Assembly (NCBI RefSeq): GCF_002159835.1
Contig: NZ_NFJL01000022.1
Coordinates: 1-57,669, forward strand
Direction of reading: 5' to 3'
From: Blautia sp. An249
Lineage (GTDB): Bacteria; Bacillota; Clostridia; Lachnospirales; Lachnospiraceae
DNA: 57,669 nt
The translations under genes were made by a program, and so were the position numbers. Positions 25,523 to 33,689 of this stretch are shown in pieces; the stretch's first letter is position 1, and each line of letters starts with the position of its first letter. The notes below the pieces were generated by a model. It ran no database searches. It was not told the DNA's origin and was given only the letters and a program-made list of their open reading frames with translations.

Positions 25523-28500
25523 CTAGAACTTTTTCAATACTCTTTCCACAACTTTCACGTTCTCCTTACCATATTTTTTCCTTAGAAAATCTACGGTCCC
25601 GTTGTCTGCCAGAATGTTTCTGCCGGCGGGCAGACGCTTCATGGCTTTCACATCTTTCAGGTAAATGACAACGCTGCTGTCCCCTTCAGAATCCATTAAA
25701 TCCTGATACAATTCCTGCTCGCTGCGGCGAAATGTCTCCATATCCGCAAACTGTATCCAGACTTCCCGGGGGATTTCACGAAAGGAACGAATCTTTTCGC
25801 AGATTAATTTACTGGCCTTCTCGTCTTCCGCCGAAACTCTGCCCTGTATAAAAACTTTTTCCTCTTCCTTCATAAACTGCTGGTTTTTTTCATAATCTCT
25901 TGGGAAAACCACAACTTCTACGGTTCCCACCAGATCTTCCAGAGTTAAAAATGCCATTACTTTATTATTTTTTGTATATTTTATGGTTTTATCCGCGATC
26001 ATTCCTCCAAGAACTACCTTTTCTCCATCTCTTACTTTGGCAATTCCTGTAGTTTCGTCCGGCTGGAAATCCGCTGTAGAAGCAGTAATATTCTTCTCCA
26101 GAATGGATCGGTAATTATCCAGGGGATGACCGCTGACATAAATCCCAAGGACTTCCTTTTCAAAAGCAAGGAGCGTTTCCTTATCATATTCCTCCACATC
26201 GGGAAGACGGATTTCAAAGGCTTTTTTCTCTTCTTCTCCCACCAGATCGAAAAGGCTCATCTGCCCGGATATGCTGGTTTTGTTTTCCTGGTTTACACTG
26301 TCCATTACCTGCACATAAATCAGCATCAGCTGCCGGCGGCTGCCTTCCAGACTGTCAAAGGCTCCTGCTTTGATAAAGTTCTCAATGACCCGTTTATTTA
26401 TCTCTTTACCGCTCATTCTGGTCAGGAATTCTTTCAGAGTCTTAAATTCACCGTTCTGGTTTCGTTCCTTTACAATTCCCTCAATGACCGGGCGTCCGAT
26501 GCTTTTAATGGCAGACAGGGCATAACGGATGGCTCCTCCGTCCACAGAAAAGGTGACTTCACCCTTATTAATATCCGGCGGAAGAATGGGAATCCCCATT
26601 TCCCGGCAGGTCTGAATATATTCCGCCACCTTACTTGGAAAATCAATGACCGAAGTCATAAGAGCGGCCATATATTCCACCGGATAGTAATATTTCAGAT
26701 AGGCCGTCTGATAAGAAACCACCGCATAGGCTGCAGCATGGGACTTATTAAAGGCATATTTGGCAAAATCGATCATTTCATCGTAAATCTTATTGGCCGT
26801 CTTCTCATCAATCCCATTCTGAATACAGCCCGGCACTTTATCCTCCTGGTTTCCGTAAACGAAATTCTGCCTCTCCTCTTCCATTACCGATGCCTTTTTC
26901 TTAGACATGGCTCTTCTCAGCAAATCGCTCCGTCCCAGGGTATATCCGGCCAGAGAACGCACAATCTGCATAACCTGCTCCTGATATACAATACATCCGT
27001 AAGTGGGCTTTAAAATTTCCTCCAGCTGAGGACAGTCATAGGTAATAGTTTCCGGATGATTCTTTCCCCGGATATACTGGGGAATAAAGTCCATGGGACC
27101 CGGACGGTACAGAGAAATTCCGGCAATCACATCTTCCAGGCTGTGCGGCTTTAATTCCTTCATGAAATTTTTCATCCCGTCGCTTTCCAGCTGGAACACG
27201 CCGTCGGTTTTTCCTGTTCCCAGGGAATCCAGCACCTGTTTATCATCATAATCAATGGCGTCCATATCCAGTTTCTTTCCGGTACTCTTTTCTGCCAATT
27301 TCACAGCATTCTGGATGACAGTCAGCGTACGAAGCCCCAGAAAGTCCATTTTCAGAAGGCCCAGTTCCTCTAAGGTTGTCATAGTAAACTGGGTGGTAAT
27401 CGTACCGTCAGAAGCTCTGGAAAGGGGGACATATTCATCCACCTCTTTCTGGCTGATAACTACTCCCGCTGCATGCATAGACGTATGCCTGGGAAGACCC
27501 TCCAGACGTCTGGCCATATTAATAAGTGATCGGATTTCCTGATCTTCCTCATAAACTTTCGCCAGTTCCGGATTCATCTTTAACGCCTTCTCAATGGTGA
27601 TATTCAGCTCCTGGGGGATCATCTTGGCGATCACATCCACCTGGGCATACGGCATATCCAGCACCCGGCCCACATCCCGGATCACTCCCCTGGCAGCCAT
27701 GGTACCAAAGGTAACAATCTGAACCACCCGGTCCTTCCCGTATTTTTCCACCACATAGTCAATCACTTCCTGACGCCGTTCAAAGCAAAAGTCCACGTCA
27801 ATATCCGGCATGGAAACACGTTCCGGATTTAAAAACCGTTCAAAGAGCAAATCGTAGCGGATGGGATCCAACCTGGTAATTCCCAGGGTATAAGCCACCA
27901 GACTTCCCGCTGCCGAACCACGTCCCGGACCCACAATAATATCCTGTTCTCTGGCATAGCGGATGAAATCCCAGACGATCAGAAAATAGTCCACATAACC
28001 CATATTCCGGATGGTCTCCAGCTCATAATTAAGACGCTTCTTTAATTCTTCTGTCACCGGCTGATAACGTTCTTTCAGGCCTTCAAAACACAGTTTATTT
28101 AAATACTCCCAGGAAGTATAATCTTCCGGCACGTCAAATTTCGGCAGCTTGGTTACGCCGAATTCGATTTCCACATGACATCTCTGGCCGATTTTGTACG
28201 TATTCTCCAACGCCTCCAGAGCATAGGGAAACAGCTCTGCCATCTCCTGGGGAGATTTTACGTAATACTGGCCTCCCTCATAGCGCATCCTGTCCTCATC
28301 ATCCAGTTTCTTCCCTGTCTGAATGCACAGCAGAATGTCATGAGGAGCCGCATCCTCTGCCAGAGTATAATGCACATCATTGGTAGCAACCAGCGGAATC
28401 CCTGTCTCCTGGTGCATTCTGATCAGCTGCTGGTTGACTGTCTGCTGGGCCGGAATGCCGTGATCCTGCAGTTCCAGGAAATAATTTCCTTTTCCGAATA

Positions 28501-29041
28501 TCTCCTCATGTCTTAAAGCCGCATCTTTGGCATCTTCATACATACCTCTTTCCAGGTACCGGGCCACTTCCCCCGCAAGGCAGGCGCTTAATGCAATGAT
28601 TCCCTCATGATACTGTTTCAGTACTTCCATGTCCACACGGGGTTTATAATAAAAGCCTTCCACAAATCCTTTGGAAACGATCTTCATCAGGTTGCTGTAC
28701 CCCTGGTTATTCTCTGCCAGCAGAACAAGATGGTAATAGCGGTCTTCTCCGGAACCTATTTCCCTGTCAAACCGGGAGCCCGGAGCCACATAGACTTCAC
28801 ATCCCAGGATGGGATTAATCCCGGCCGCCTTCGCCGCACGGTAAAAATCAATACAGCCGTACATCACCCCGTGATCGGTAATGGCAGCACTGTCCATTCC
28901 CAGTTCTTTTACCCTTGCCACATATTCTTTAATCTTATTGGAACCGTCTAAAAGACTGTACTCCGTATGCACATGCAGATGTGTGAAGTTCAATGCGCCG
29001 ACCTCCTGTACTTTATCCGTTAATTCTGTAAATTCTGCCAT
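25523..29041 (-). CDS. dnaE: DNA polymerase III subunit alpha
   Basis: A 1172-aa DnaE. It has an N-terminal PHP domain (FTHLHVHTEYSLLDG, about 17-31), a C-family polymerase core with VGPGRGSAAGSLVAYTLGI, MPDIDVDFCFERR (catalytic aspartates in DIDVD) and HAAGVVIS, then helix-hairpin-helix and a C-terminal OB-fold (VMAFLTLEDLVGTVEVVVFPR). It is the DnaE type, not PolC, as there is no exonuclease insertion. The start overlaps the CvfB-like gene by 29 nt, and the ribosome site is weak. Confidence 0.97.
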   Translation of the reverse strand: MAEFTELTDKVQEVGALNFTHLHVHTEYSLLDGSNKIKEYVARVKELGMDSAAITDHGVMYGCIDFYRAAKAAGINPILGCEVYVAPGSRFDREIGSGEDRYYHLVLLAENNQGYSNLMKIVSKGFVEGFYYKPRVDMEVLKQYHEGIIALSACLAGEVARYLERGMYEDAKDAALRHEEIFGKGNYFLELQDHGIPAQQTVNQQLIRMHQETGIPLVATNDVHYTLAEDAAPHDILLCIQTGKKLDDEDRMRYEGGQYYVKSPQEMAELFPYALEALENTYKIGQRCHVEIEFGVTKLPKFDVPEDYTSWEYLNKLCFEGLKERYQPVTEELKKRLNYELETIRNMGYVDYFLIVWDFIRYAREQDIIVGPGRGSAAGSLVAYTLGITRLDPIRYDLLFERFLNPERVSMPDIDVDFCFERRQEVIDYVVEKYGKDRVVQIVTFGTMAARGVIRDVGRVLDMPYAQVDVIAKMIPQELNITIEKALKMNPELAKVYEEDQEIRSLINMARRLEGLPRHTSMHAAGVVISQKEVDEYVPLSRASDGTITTQFTMTTLEELGLLKMDFLGLRTLTVIQNAVKLAEKSTGKKLDMDAIDYDDKQVLDSLGTGKTDGVFQLESDGMKNFMKELKPHSLEDVIAGISLYRPGPMDFIPQYIRGKNHPETITYDCPQLEEILKPTYGCIVYQEQVMQIVRSLAGYTLGRSDLLRRAMSKKKASVMEEERQNFVYGNQEDKVPGCIQNGIDEKTANKIYDEMIDFAKYAFNKSHAAAYAVVSYQTAYLKYYYPVEYMAALMTSVIDFPSKVAEYIQTCREMGIPILPPDINKGEVTFSVDGGAIRYALSAIKSIGRPVIEGIVKERNQNGEFKTLKEFLTRMSGKEINKRVIENFIKAGAFDSLEGSRRQLMLIYVQVMDSVNQENKTSISGQMSLFDLVGEEEKKAFEIRLPDVEEYDKETLLAFEKEVLGIYVSGHPLDNYRSILEKNITASTADFQPDETTGIAKVRDGEKVVLGGMIADKTIKYTKNNKVMAFLTLEDLVGTVEVVVFPRDYEKNQQFMKEEEKVFIQGRVSAEDEKASKLICEKIRSFREIPREVWIQFADMETFRRSEQELYQDLMDSEGDSSVVIYLKDVKAMKRLPAGRNILADNGTVDFLRKKYGKENVKVVERVLKKF

Positions 29042-29858
29042 CCTGTATCTTCACTTTTCTTTCTTTCAGTAAATGTCCCACGGCTCTCTTAAAAGCCGCT
29101 TTACTTAAACCAAATTCCCGTTCAATCACCTGGGGGGTGGTTTTATCGTCAAAAGGCAGCACACCTGCAAACTCATCAATGACTTCCATAACATGTCTGC
29201 TGTCTTCCTCTATCTGCAGATAAGCTTTCTGTTTGGGACTCAGATTCAGTTTTCCGTCCTCTTTCACCTCAGTAACGCGGAACTGGCGCACTTCTCCCAC
29301 CTTAAAGGTACCGTGTACCTCCTGTTTGGGGATCAGGGCAGAATATTTATCATCAACAGCCACAAACACTCCGAAGTTATCGCTTGTCTCGTAAATCCGT
29401 CCCTGTACCATATCGCCGATTCCATAAGGAGAATTCTGAGCCAGATAAGGATATACCTTCATAGTAGCGCAAAGACGCTGGCTTTTATCCACATACAGAG
29501 CCACCAGACACTCCTGTCCTTCCCGGACACGCATGGTCTGCTCCCGGAACGGAAGCATCAGATCCTTCTCCAGTCCCCAGTCTAAAAATGCTCCCATCCT
29601 GGTATTCTGAGCCACCTTAAGAACCGCTGTTTCTCCCACGCACAGCAGAGGTTCCCTGGTGGTTGCAATGGGTCTGTCCATCGAATCCTTATAGACAAAT
29701 ACCGAAAGAACATCTCCTGGCTTCACATCCTGGGGCGCCTGTTTCTTCGGAAGAAGCACCCTCTCATTTTGTGCCGCCTCCTGGCTCTCTCCCAGATAAA
29801 CGCCGAAATCTACGATTTTTACTACTTCTAATTTCTGTTTCTTTCCTAATTCTATCAT
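29013..29858 (-). CDS. CvfB-like S1 RNA-binding protein
   Basis: A 281-aa protein of tandem S1-type OB folds followed by a C-terminal winged helix. LEVVKIVDFGVYLGE, MGAFLDWGLEKDLMLPF and ETSDNFGVFVAVDDKYSALIPK mark the S1 modules, and EREFGLSKAAFKRAVGHLLKERK the winged helix. This is the CvfB/YitL architecture, thought to bind RNA and influence virulence gene expression in staphylococci. Its role here is unknown. Confidence 0.88.
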   Translation of the reverse strand: MIELGKKQKLEVVKIVDFGVYLGESQEAAQNERVLLPKKQAPQDVKPGDVLSVFVYKDSMDRPIATTREPLLCVGETAVLKVAQNTRMGAFLDWGLEKDLMLPFREQTMRVREGQECLVALYVDKSQRLCATMKVYPYLAQNSPYGIGDMVQGRIYETSDNFGVFVAVDDKYSALIPKQEVHGTFKVGEVRQFRVTEVKEDGKLNLSPKQKAYLQIEEDSRHVMEVIDEFAGVLPFDDKTTPQVIEREFGLSKAAFKRAVGHLLKERKVKIQDGRIYRING

Positions 29859-29865
29859 ATACTGC

Positions 29866-30585
29866 TTAACCTTTCTTTTGTCTCATAAATTCTATCACCG
29901 CATAAGGATTCCCCTCTTCGGAACACAGAGCGGCTGTCACCAGATCCTCCCGGATACAGACCTTTGGATAAATCCTGTCATTTAAGACAGCCTGCCTTTT
30001 ATATTCCGCCCGCATCTGCCGGATGATAAATCCCTCCGGAAGAAAATCACGGGCCATCTGTACATATTGTCCGTTATTAACATGATGGTTGGTATCCAGA
30101 TGATGCTTCTGAACCACAAAGGGCGTTTCCTCCCTGTATTCTTTGGGCATTGCCACCTTCCTGGGGGCATAATCCATCTGAAGTTTCTCAGAAATTCCAT
30201 AACCTGCCACATCTTCCGGCTTTACTTTCACAGGAATTCCTGTATCCGTATCCAGAAAACTCCAGAGAGTATTGGCACAGGCGAGCATCTCCCCTTCGCT
30301 GGTCTTCATAACAAAGTTTCGATAGCCCATGAATCCTTTAAAATCATAGGGCCAGGTCTCAATCAGGATCTCTTCTCCCAAACCAGGATACCGGTCAATC
30401 ACAATCTGCCAGGAAGACAGAACCCAGCCGCGATGCTCCTCTGCCAGCACCTCCATGCCTCTTCCAACGGTATCAGAGTGAAAAATACTGCAGTCCTGGA
30501 AATAGTTAATAATGGAATTTAAAGATAATTTCCCATCCTCATCCAGTTCACTGTAACGAATCTTACTTTCAAACGAATAATGCAT
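29866..30585 (-). CDS. Acyl-ACP thioesterase
   Basis: A 239-aa FatA/FatB-type bacterial thioesterase with double hotdog fold. The N-terminal SKIRYSELDEDGKLSLNSIINYFQD and the second-hotdog active site HLDTNHHVNNGQYV are diagnostic. It releases fatty acids from acyl-ACP. ATG 30585 is preferred; the open frame to 30630 runs into the duplicated rpn fragment at 30613-30660, which is not native to this gene. The boundary with the accessory island lies just upstream. Confidence 0.92.
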   Translation of the reverse strand: MHYSFESKIRYSELDEDGKLSLNSIINYFQDCSIFHSDTVGRGMEVLAEEHRGWVLSSWQIVIDRYPGLGEEILIETWPYDFKGFMGYRNFVMKTSEGEMLACANTLWSFLDTDTGIPVKVKPEDVAGYGISEKLQMDYAPRKVAMPKEYREETPFVVQKHHLDTNHHVNNGQYVQMARDFLPEGFIIRQMRAEYKRQAVLNDRIYPKVCIREDLVTAALCSEEGNPYAVIEFMRQKKG

Positions 30586-30612
30586 CTCTAAAGGCCCCTT
30601 TCCGGATCTTTT

Positions 30613-30660
30613 CCTGATTTTCCTGATCACGCATTAATAATGTCATATACTCATGCCTCC
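30613..30660 (-). pseudogene. Fragment of an rpn nuclease gene (48-bp duplicate)
   Basis: Positions 30613-30660 match 32401-32448 inside the rpn gene at 47 of 48 bases, in the same orientation. In the rpn reading frame both encode HEYMTLLMRDQENQ. Similarity may extend a few bases leftward with gaps and stops abruptly at 30660. The last codons and stop of the 30651-31331 gene lie in this fragment. It is either the remnant of a second rpn copy or the scar of the event that installed the three-gene cassette. Confidence 0.85.
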
Positions 30661-31331
30661 GTTAACATCTTTCCGAGAATATGCTGCATCTCTTGATCAC
30701 TGAACAATTCCATCAGCTTTTCTTTTCCCAGCGATTTTTCAACACCACAGTTTTTCTTCTCTGATTCTTCTAGAACACAGCAATCTTCACACCAACAAGC
30801 CCCCATCTTATTGCCTTTAATGCTCCATTTAGCAGTATCTGTCAGATTATTTGCTAAAGATTTTAATATTCTTTCTGTAGAAAAATGTTTAAATCCCTTA
30901 AGATAATTGAGAGTATCCATGTCATTTATCTGTTCCACAGCAATCCGATGTTGGTTTAATGCTCCTAAAATCTCTTTTCTTAAATGAATTGCTTTATAAT
31001 TTCTGCTTCCTGTCCATGTAATTAATTTAGAAAAACTAAGAATAATATGTTCGAAACAAGTTATATCCAGTAATATAATCTGTTCCGAATATCTTGCGGC
31101 CAGTTGTTGTAAATCCATAAGTTTATTTACCACATCCATATTATCATATATGTGGTCAAAAGCTATATAGTAGACATCCCCCTGCCTGGGCACAAGCTCT
31201 CTTACAGCATCTAAAATGCCTTGATTACTTTTTTTACTTTCCACCTGCAGCCTGTCCTGAAATAGATACGTATTAACCAGATTCCAAAAATGGAATCCCG
31301 CCTTGCTATCTTCTGTCCATAAGAAAATCAA
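30651..31331 (-). CDS. TOPRIM-like protein of unknown function with Cys cluster
   Basis: A 226-aa protein, third of a coupled trio. It starts at TTG 31331, overlapping the upstream TGA. The pattern WTEDSKAGFHFWN (E7), DVYYIAFDHIYDN (D59, D63) and IILLDITCFEHIILSF (D89, E94) resembles a TOPRIM/DUF4435 fold as in OLD and PARIS effectors. This is a pattern-level inference. A C-terminal cysteine cluster (C179, C181, C184, C185, C195) could bind metal. Its final codons GAG GCA TGA lie in the duplicated rpn fragment, so the native C-terminus may have been altered. Not recognised as a named family. Confidence 0.7.
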   Translation of the reverse strand: MIFLWTEDSKAGFHFWNLVNTYLFQDRLQVESKKSNQGILDAVRELVPRQGDVYYIAFDHIYDNMDVVNKLMDLQQLAARYSEQIILLDITCFEHIILSFSKLITWTGSRNYKAIHLRKEILGALNQHRIAVEQINDMDTLNYLKGFKHFSTERILKSLANNLTDTAKWSIKGNKMGACWCEDCCVLEESEKKNCGVEKSLGKEKLMELFSDQEMQHILGKMLTEA

Positions 31332-31738
31332 TCTGCCACCAACTCTCTTTTCAGGGTAATATGATTTTTATTTTTCTCAAGAACTGTAAAACTTCCGGTT
31401 GAAAGATTTAAGCCATCACAGTTTCTCAAAAACAACATATACTGATTACTTATATTAAAATTAATGAAATTTTTGTCCTCTTCCTTCAGAAGAATATCCC
31501 CATTATCTATTACGATAAAATTACCGTTGCATTTTTTTAAATTGTCATGGAAATTCTCTGTTTTGTAATTAAAAAGCCGAATCTCTTTATATTTCTCCGT
31601 CAGCCGCAAATCTTCCAGCATCTGATAAAGGTATGTTTTTCCTGTTGCACTGTCCCCTCTTACTAATGTAAGCCGTTCTGAAAAATTCAGATGGTAAAAA
31701 AAGGGAGCAGCCTGAAATTCTATAGAATCATAAACCAT
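31328..31738 (-). CDS. Small P-loop ATP-binding protein
   Basis: A 136-aa protein with Walker A GDSATGKT (28-35) and a Walker B-like FIVIDNGD (74-81). It lacks an ABC signature and most of an AAA lid, so it is a minimal P-loop domain. ATG 31738 is chosen because AGGAG lies about 8 nt upstream; it overlaps the previous gene by 11 nt and the next by 4 nt. It probably acts in complex with the TOPRIM-like product encoded next. Its function is unknown. Confidence 0.75.
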   Translation of the reverse strand: MVYDSIEFQAAPFFYHLNFSERLTLVRGDSATGKTYLYQMLEDLRLTEKYKEIRLFNYKTENFHDNLKKCNGNFIVIDNGDILLKEEDKNFINFNISNQYMLFLRNCDGLNLSTGSFTVLEKNKNHITLKRELVAD

Positions 31739-32177
31739 TTTCTGCTCTCCTTTCATATTCTTTTGTCCACCAATGTTCATATCCTTTACGTCCCGTTACA
31801 AAATCCTGATCATTAAAACAGATTTTTACGTCATCATTAATAGGAAAACGCTCTGGCCTGGTCATACAAATACGAATATTATCCAGTTGAAATATTTTTC
31901 CCAATACATTCGCACCACACTCGTCAGTACAAACAATCTTATCCGGATTTTTTATAATATTTAAATATGTTTTGCAACCGCTTGAAAGATTACGTACTGT
32001 CCCTACTCCGTATTCCGTTTCAATACGCATATCTTTTGTAAGCTTCGCATGATCAATTTCCAGTATGGCCCTTTTATCCTCTTCTGTAAATGGCTGATTT
32101 CCTGTGTAAAGATTAAAGTGCAAATCATTCTGCACAATCCAGTCTTCCCCAGACCTCTGTGTATAAATATAAATCAT
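31728..32177 (-). CDS. DUF4869-like protein
   Basis: A 149-aa soluble protein, first of the trio. The segment YGVGTVRNLSSGCKTYLNII followed by CTDECGANVLGKIFQ resembles the DUF4869 family of unknown function that I associate with Blautia-type genomes. GAAGG precedes ATG 32177. The tight overlaps with the next two genes suggest one functional unit. Confidence 0.65.
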   Translation of the reverse strand: MIYIYTQRSGEDWIVQNDLHFNLYTGNQPFTEEDKRAILEIDHAKLTKDMRIETEYGVGTVRNLSSGCKTYLNIIKNPDKIVCTDECGANVLGKIFQLDNIRICMTRPERFPINDDVKICFNDQDFVTGRKGYEHWWTKEYERRAENGL

Positions 32178-32221
32178 AATGCACCTTCTTTCCCCTACAA
32201 AATTGATATTGCCATCACTTC

Positions 32222-33061
32222 TTAAACCTCTTCTCTGCAGCTTTCAATTTCACTTTCCGTAGTATCACACAGCATCATAATCTGTTCATTGCTAAACCCC
32301 TGACGAAGCATCTTTCTTATGATTTTTCTGCGTTCCATCTCTTTCCCAATCTCTTTTCCGATCTCTTTTCCAATCTCTTTTCCAATCTCTTTTCCGATCT
32401 CCTGATTTTCCTGATCACGCATTAATAACGTCATATACTCATGCCTCCATTCCCGATTCTTTTTGGCATTTTTTACTGCCTCTTCCAGTTCCAGGACATA
32501 TCTGTCGTCCGTTTCTTTTCCTGCCAGGTAGTCCAGAAATGCTTTCAGTTCCCTGCTGACATCGTCCATGCTGCTGTCTGCATTAAGAAAAATCTTTGTT
32601 GTTTCATCCTTCAGCAGCAACTCCCTGTCTTCTTTGCAGATATTTTCAAAGGTATATTTATGACGCCCCTTTCCAAAAATATCCTGCATACAAATAAAGA
32701 TCACAAAACTTTTATTCAATTCCTTATAGGACTGGTTTTTATCCAGTAACTGCAGATCAATCATCCCCTGATAATATCTGCTCCTTTTCGGCAGTTCTTT
32801 GGTATCCACTGCCTGCATCTCAATATTATATACAGTTCCTTCCCCATCTCTGACATATACATCCAGACGGACACTTCTGGCATCTACATCCTCTTTAATG
32901 GGTTTCTGCAGCTCAGGATATTCCATATATTCGATTTTCAGCTCCGGAAGGATTCTTTCCAGAAGCTCTTTGCACAATTTTGGATTTCTCATTACCTTTC
33001 CAAAGAGAAAGTCATTGGATAACCCGATTTCCTCCCAGGATTTTCCTTTTATTTCCAGCAT
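32222..33061 (-). CDS. Rpn-family recombination-promoting nuclease / PD-(D/E)XK putative transposase
   Basis: A 279-aa protein of the Rpn/YhgA-like group. LSNDFLFGKVMRNPKLCKEL at the N-terminus is diagnostic. The PD-(D/E)XK site shows D67 in VRLDVYV and E81/Q83 in YNIEMQ. Residues 222-241 are five exact IGKE repeats, a variable linker common in this family, before the basic RRKIIRKMLRQGFSNEQI end. Rpn proteins are endonucleases linked to recA-independent recombination and, more recently, to phage defence. ATG 33061 is preceded by GAAGGGA. A fragment of the same sequence recurs at 30613-30660. Confidence 0.88.
   Translation of the reverse strand: MLEIKGKSWEEIGLSNDFLFGKVMRNPKLCKELLERILPELKIEYMEYPELQKPIKEDVDARSVRLDVYVRDGEGTVYNIEMQAVDTKELPKRSRYYQGMIDLQLLDKNQSYKELNKSFVIFICMQDIFGKGRHKYTFENICKEDRELLLKDETTKIFLNADSSMDDVSRELKAFLDYLAGKETDDRYVLELEEAVKNAKKNREWRHEYMTLLMRDQENQEIGKEIGKEIGKEIGKEIGKEMERRKIIRKMLRQGFSNEQIMMLCDTTESEIESCREEV
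32339..32398. repeat. Five 12-bp tandem repeats coding (IGKE)5
   Basis: Five in-frame copies of a 12-mer with only A/G variation at one position encode IGKE repeats in the rpn gene. Because 12 is a multiple of three, copy-number change would lengthen or shorten the linker without a frameshift. Confidence 0.9.
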
Positions 33062-33178
33062 GTCTGTCCCTTCTTCCATCTCTTTCAGCGACTGCTTATA
33101 TTATACCTTTTCTTCCGTGGCAATTCAATAAACTGGCAGGATTCTTTCTATAGATCACTATTCCTGGAATTATGTTTC

Positions 33179-33339
33179 GGTAAAATACACAAAATCATCC
33201 GGACGTCGCGACTTTGCGCACAATGGAGATGAGACTCAGGGAATCGTGGAAGCCTTTGCTGAACACGATTTCCGGTTTCGGAGGCTCATCGGAATGTTTT
33301 TGTGCGCTTCGCGCGGAAGGATATTTTGTGCATTTTACC
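33179..33339. repeat. 161-bp imperfect inverted-repeat (hairpin) element
   Basis: The ends GGTAAAATACACAAAAT (33179-33195) and ATTTTGTGCATTTTACC (33323-33339) are inverted repeats with one mismatch. Pairing continues inward through GCGCACA, GATGAG and AATCGTG blocks to a short central loop near 33250-33265. The GC-rich inner part contrasts with the flanks. It fills the gap between the rpn gene and tRNA-Gln. It could be a MITE-like element or a structured RNA; an open frame across it (33214-33414) looks like a by-product. Confidence 0.65.
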
Positions 33340-33381
33340 AAGTATAGAAAAAAGGCTTTTGATACCTTACTCCTATTACAT

Positions 33382-33410
33382 AAAAAAAGAGCACTTCTTC
33401 TGAAGTGCTC
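33382..33410 (-). terminator. Terminator of tRNA-Gln
   Basis: A perfect 9-bp stem (GAGCACTTC with GAAGTGCTC) and a 4-nt loop are followed on the minus strand by seven T. It starts 4 nt after the tRNA 3' end. Confidence 0.92.
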
Positions 33411-33414
33411 CTGA

Positions 33415-33486
33415 CAGGGCTACAAGGATTCGAACCTTGAAATGACGGAGTCAGAGTCCGTTGCCTTACCATTTGGCGATAGCCCT
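33415..33486 (-). tRNA. tRNA-Gln(CTG)
   Basis: A 72-nt cloverleaf on the minus strand: acceptor AGGGCTA pairs with TAGCCCT, discriminator G, anticodon stem-loop CGGACTCTGACTCCG giving anticodon CTG (reads CAG), and T-arm AAGGTTCGAATCCTT. CCA is not encoded. It stands alone with its own terminator. Confidence 0.93.
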
Positions 33487-33645
33487 ATTTTCGCGACAAA
33501 ATGAATTATAAAGGATAATCCCAAAAAATGCAAGCACTTTTTTTATTTTTTTTATTTTTCTTTCATTTCCCTATAAAACAGGCAAAACCAGAGATTTTAA
33601 AACCGTAATCTTTTCCAATTTACAATAGTAAATAGTAAAACTTGT

Positions 33646-33653
33646 GGTATAAT
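33646..33653 (+). promoter_or_regulatory. Extended -10 promoter of pncB
   Basis: TATAAT at 33648-33653 has an upstream GTGG context close to an extended -10, about 37 nt before the pncB start codon. No good -35 is seen at 16-18 bp. The AAAGGAGG ribosome site lies at 33678-33684. Confidence 0.6.
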
Positions 33654-33689
33654 AATGTAAATAAATTTTCGTACGCAAAGGAGGACCCT

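Noticed and set aside
30586..30630. N-terminal extension of the acyl-ACP thioesterase
   Set aside because: The extra 15 codons come from the duplicated rpn fragment in another frame and do not resemble the family.
32339..32398. Possible CRISPR-like repeats
   Set aside because: They are in-frame 12-mers coding a linker inside an intact rpn gene.
33214..33414. 66-aa plus-strand open frame between rpn and tRNA-Gln
   Set aside because: It runs through the long hairpin element and a terminator, has no ribosome site and no protein-like features.
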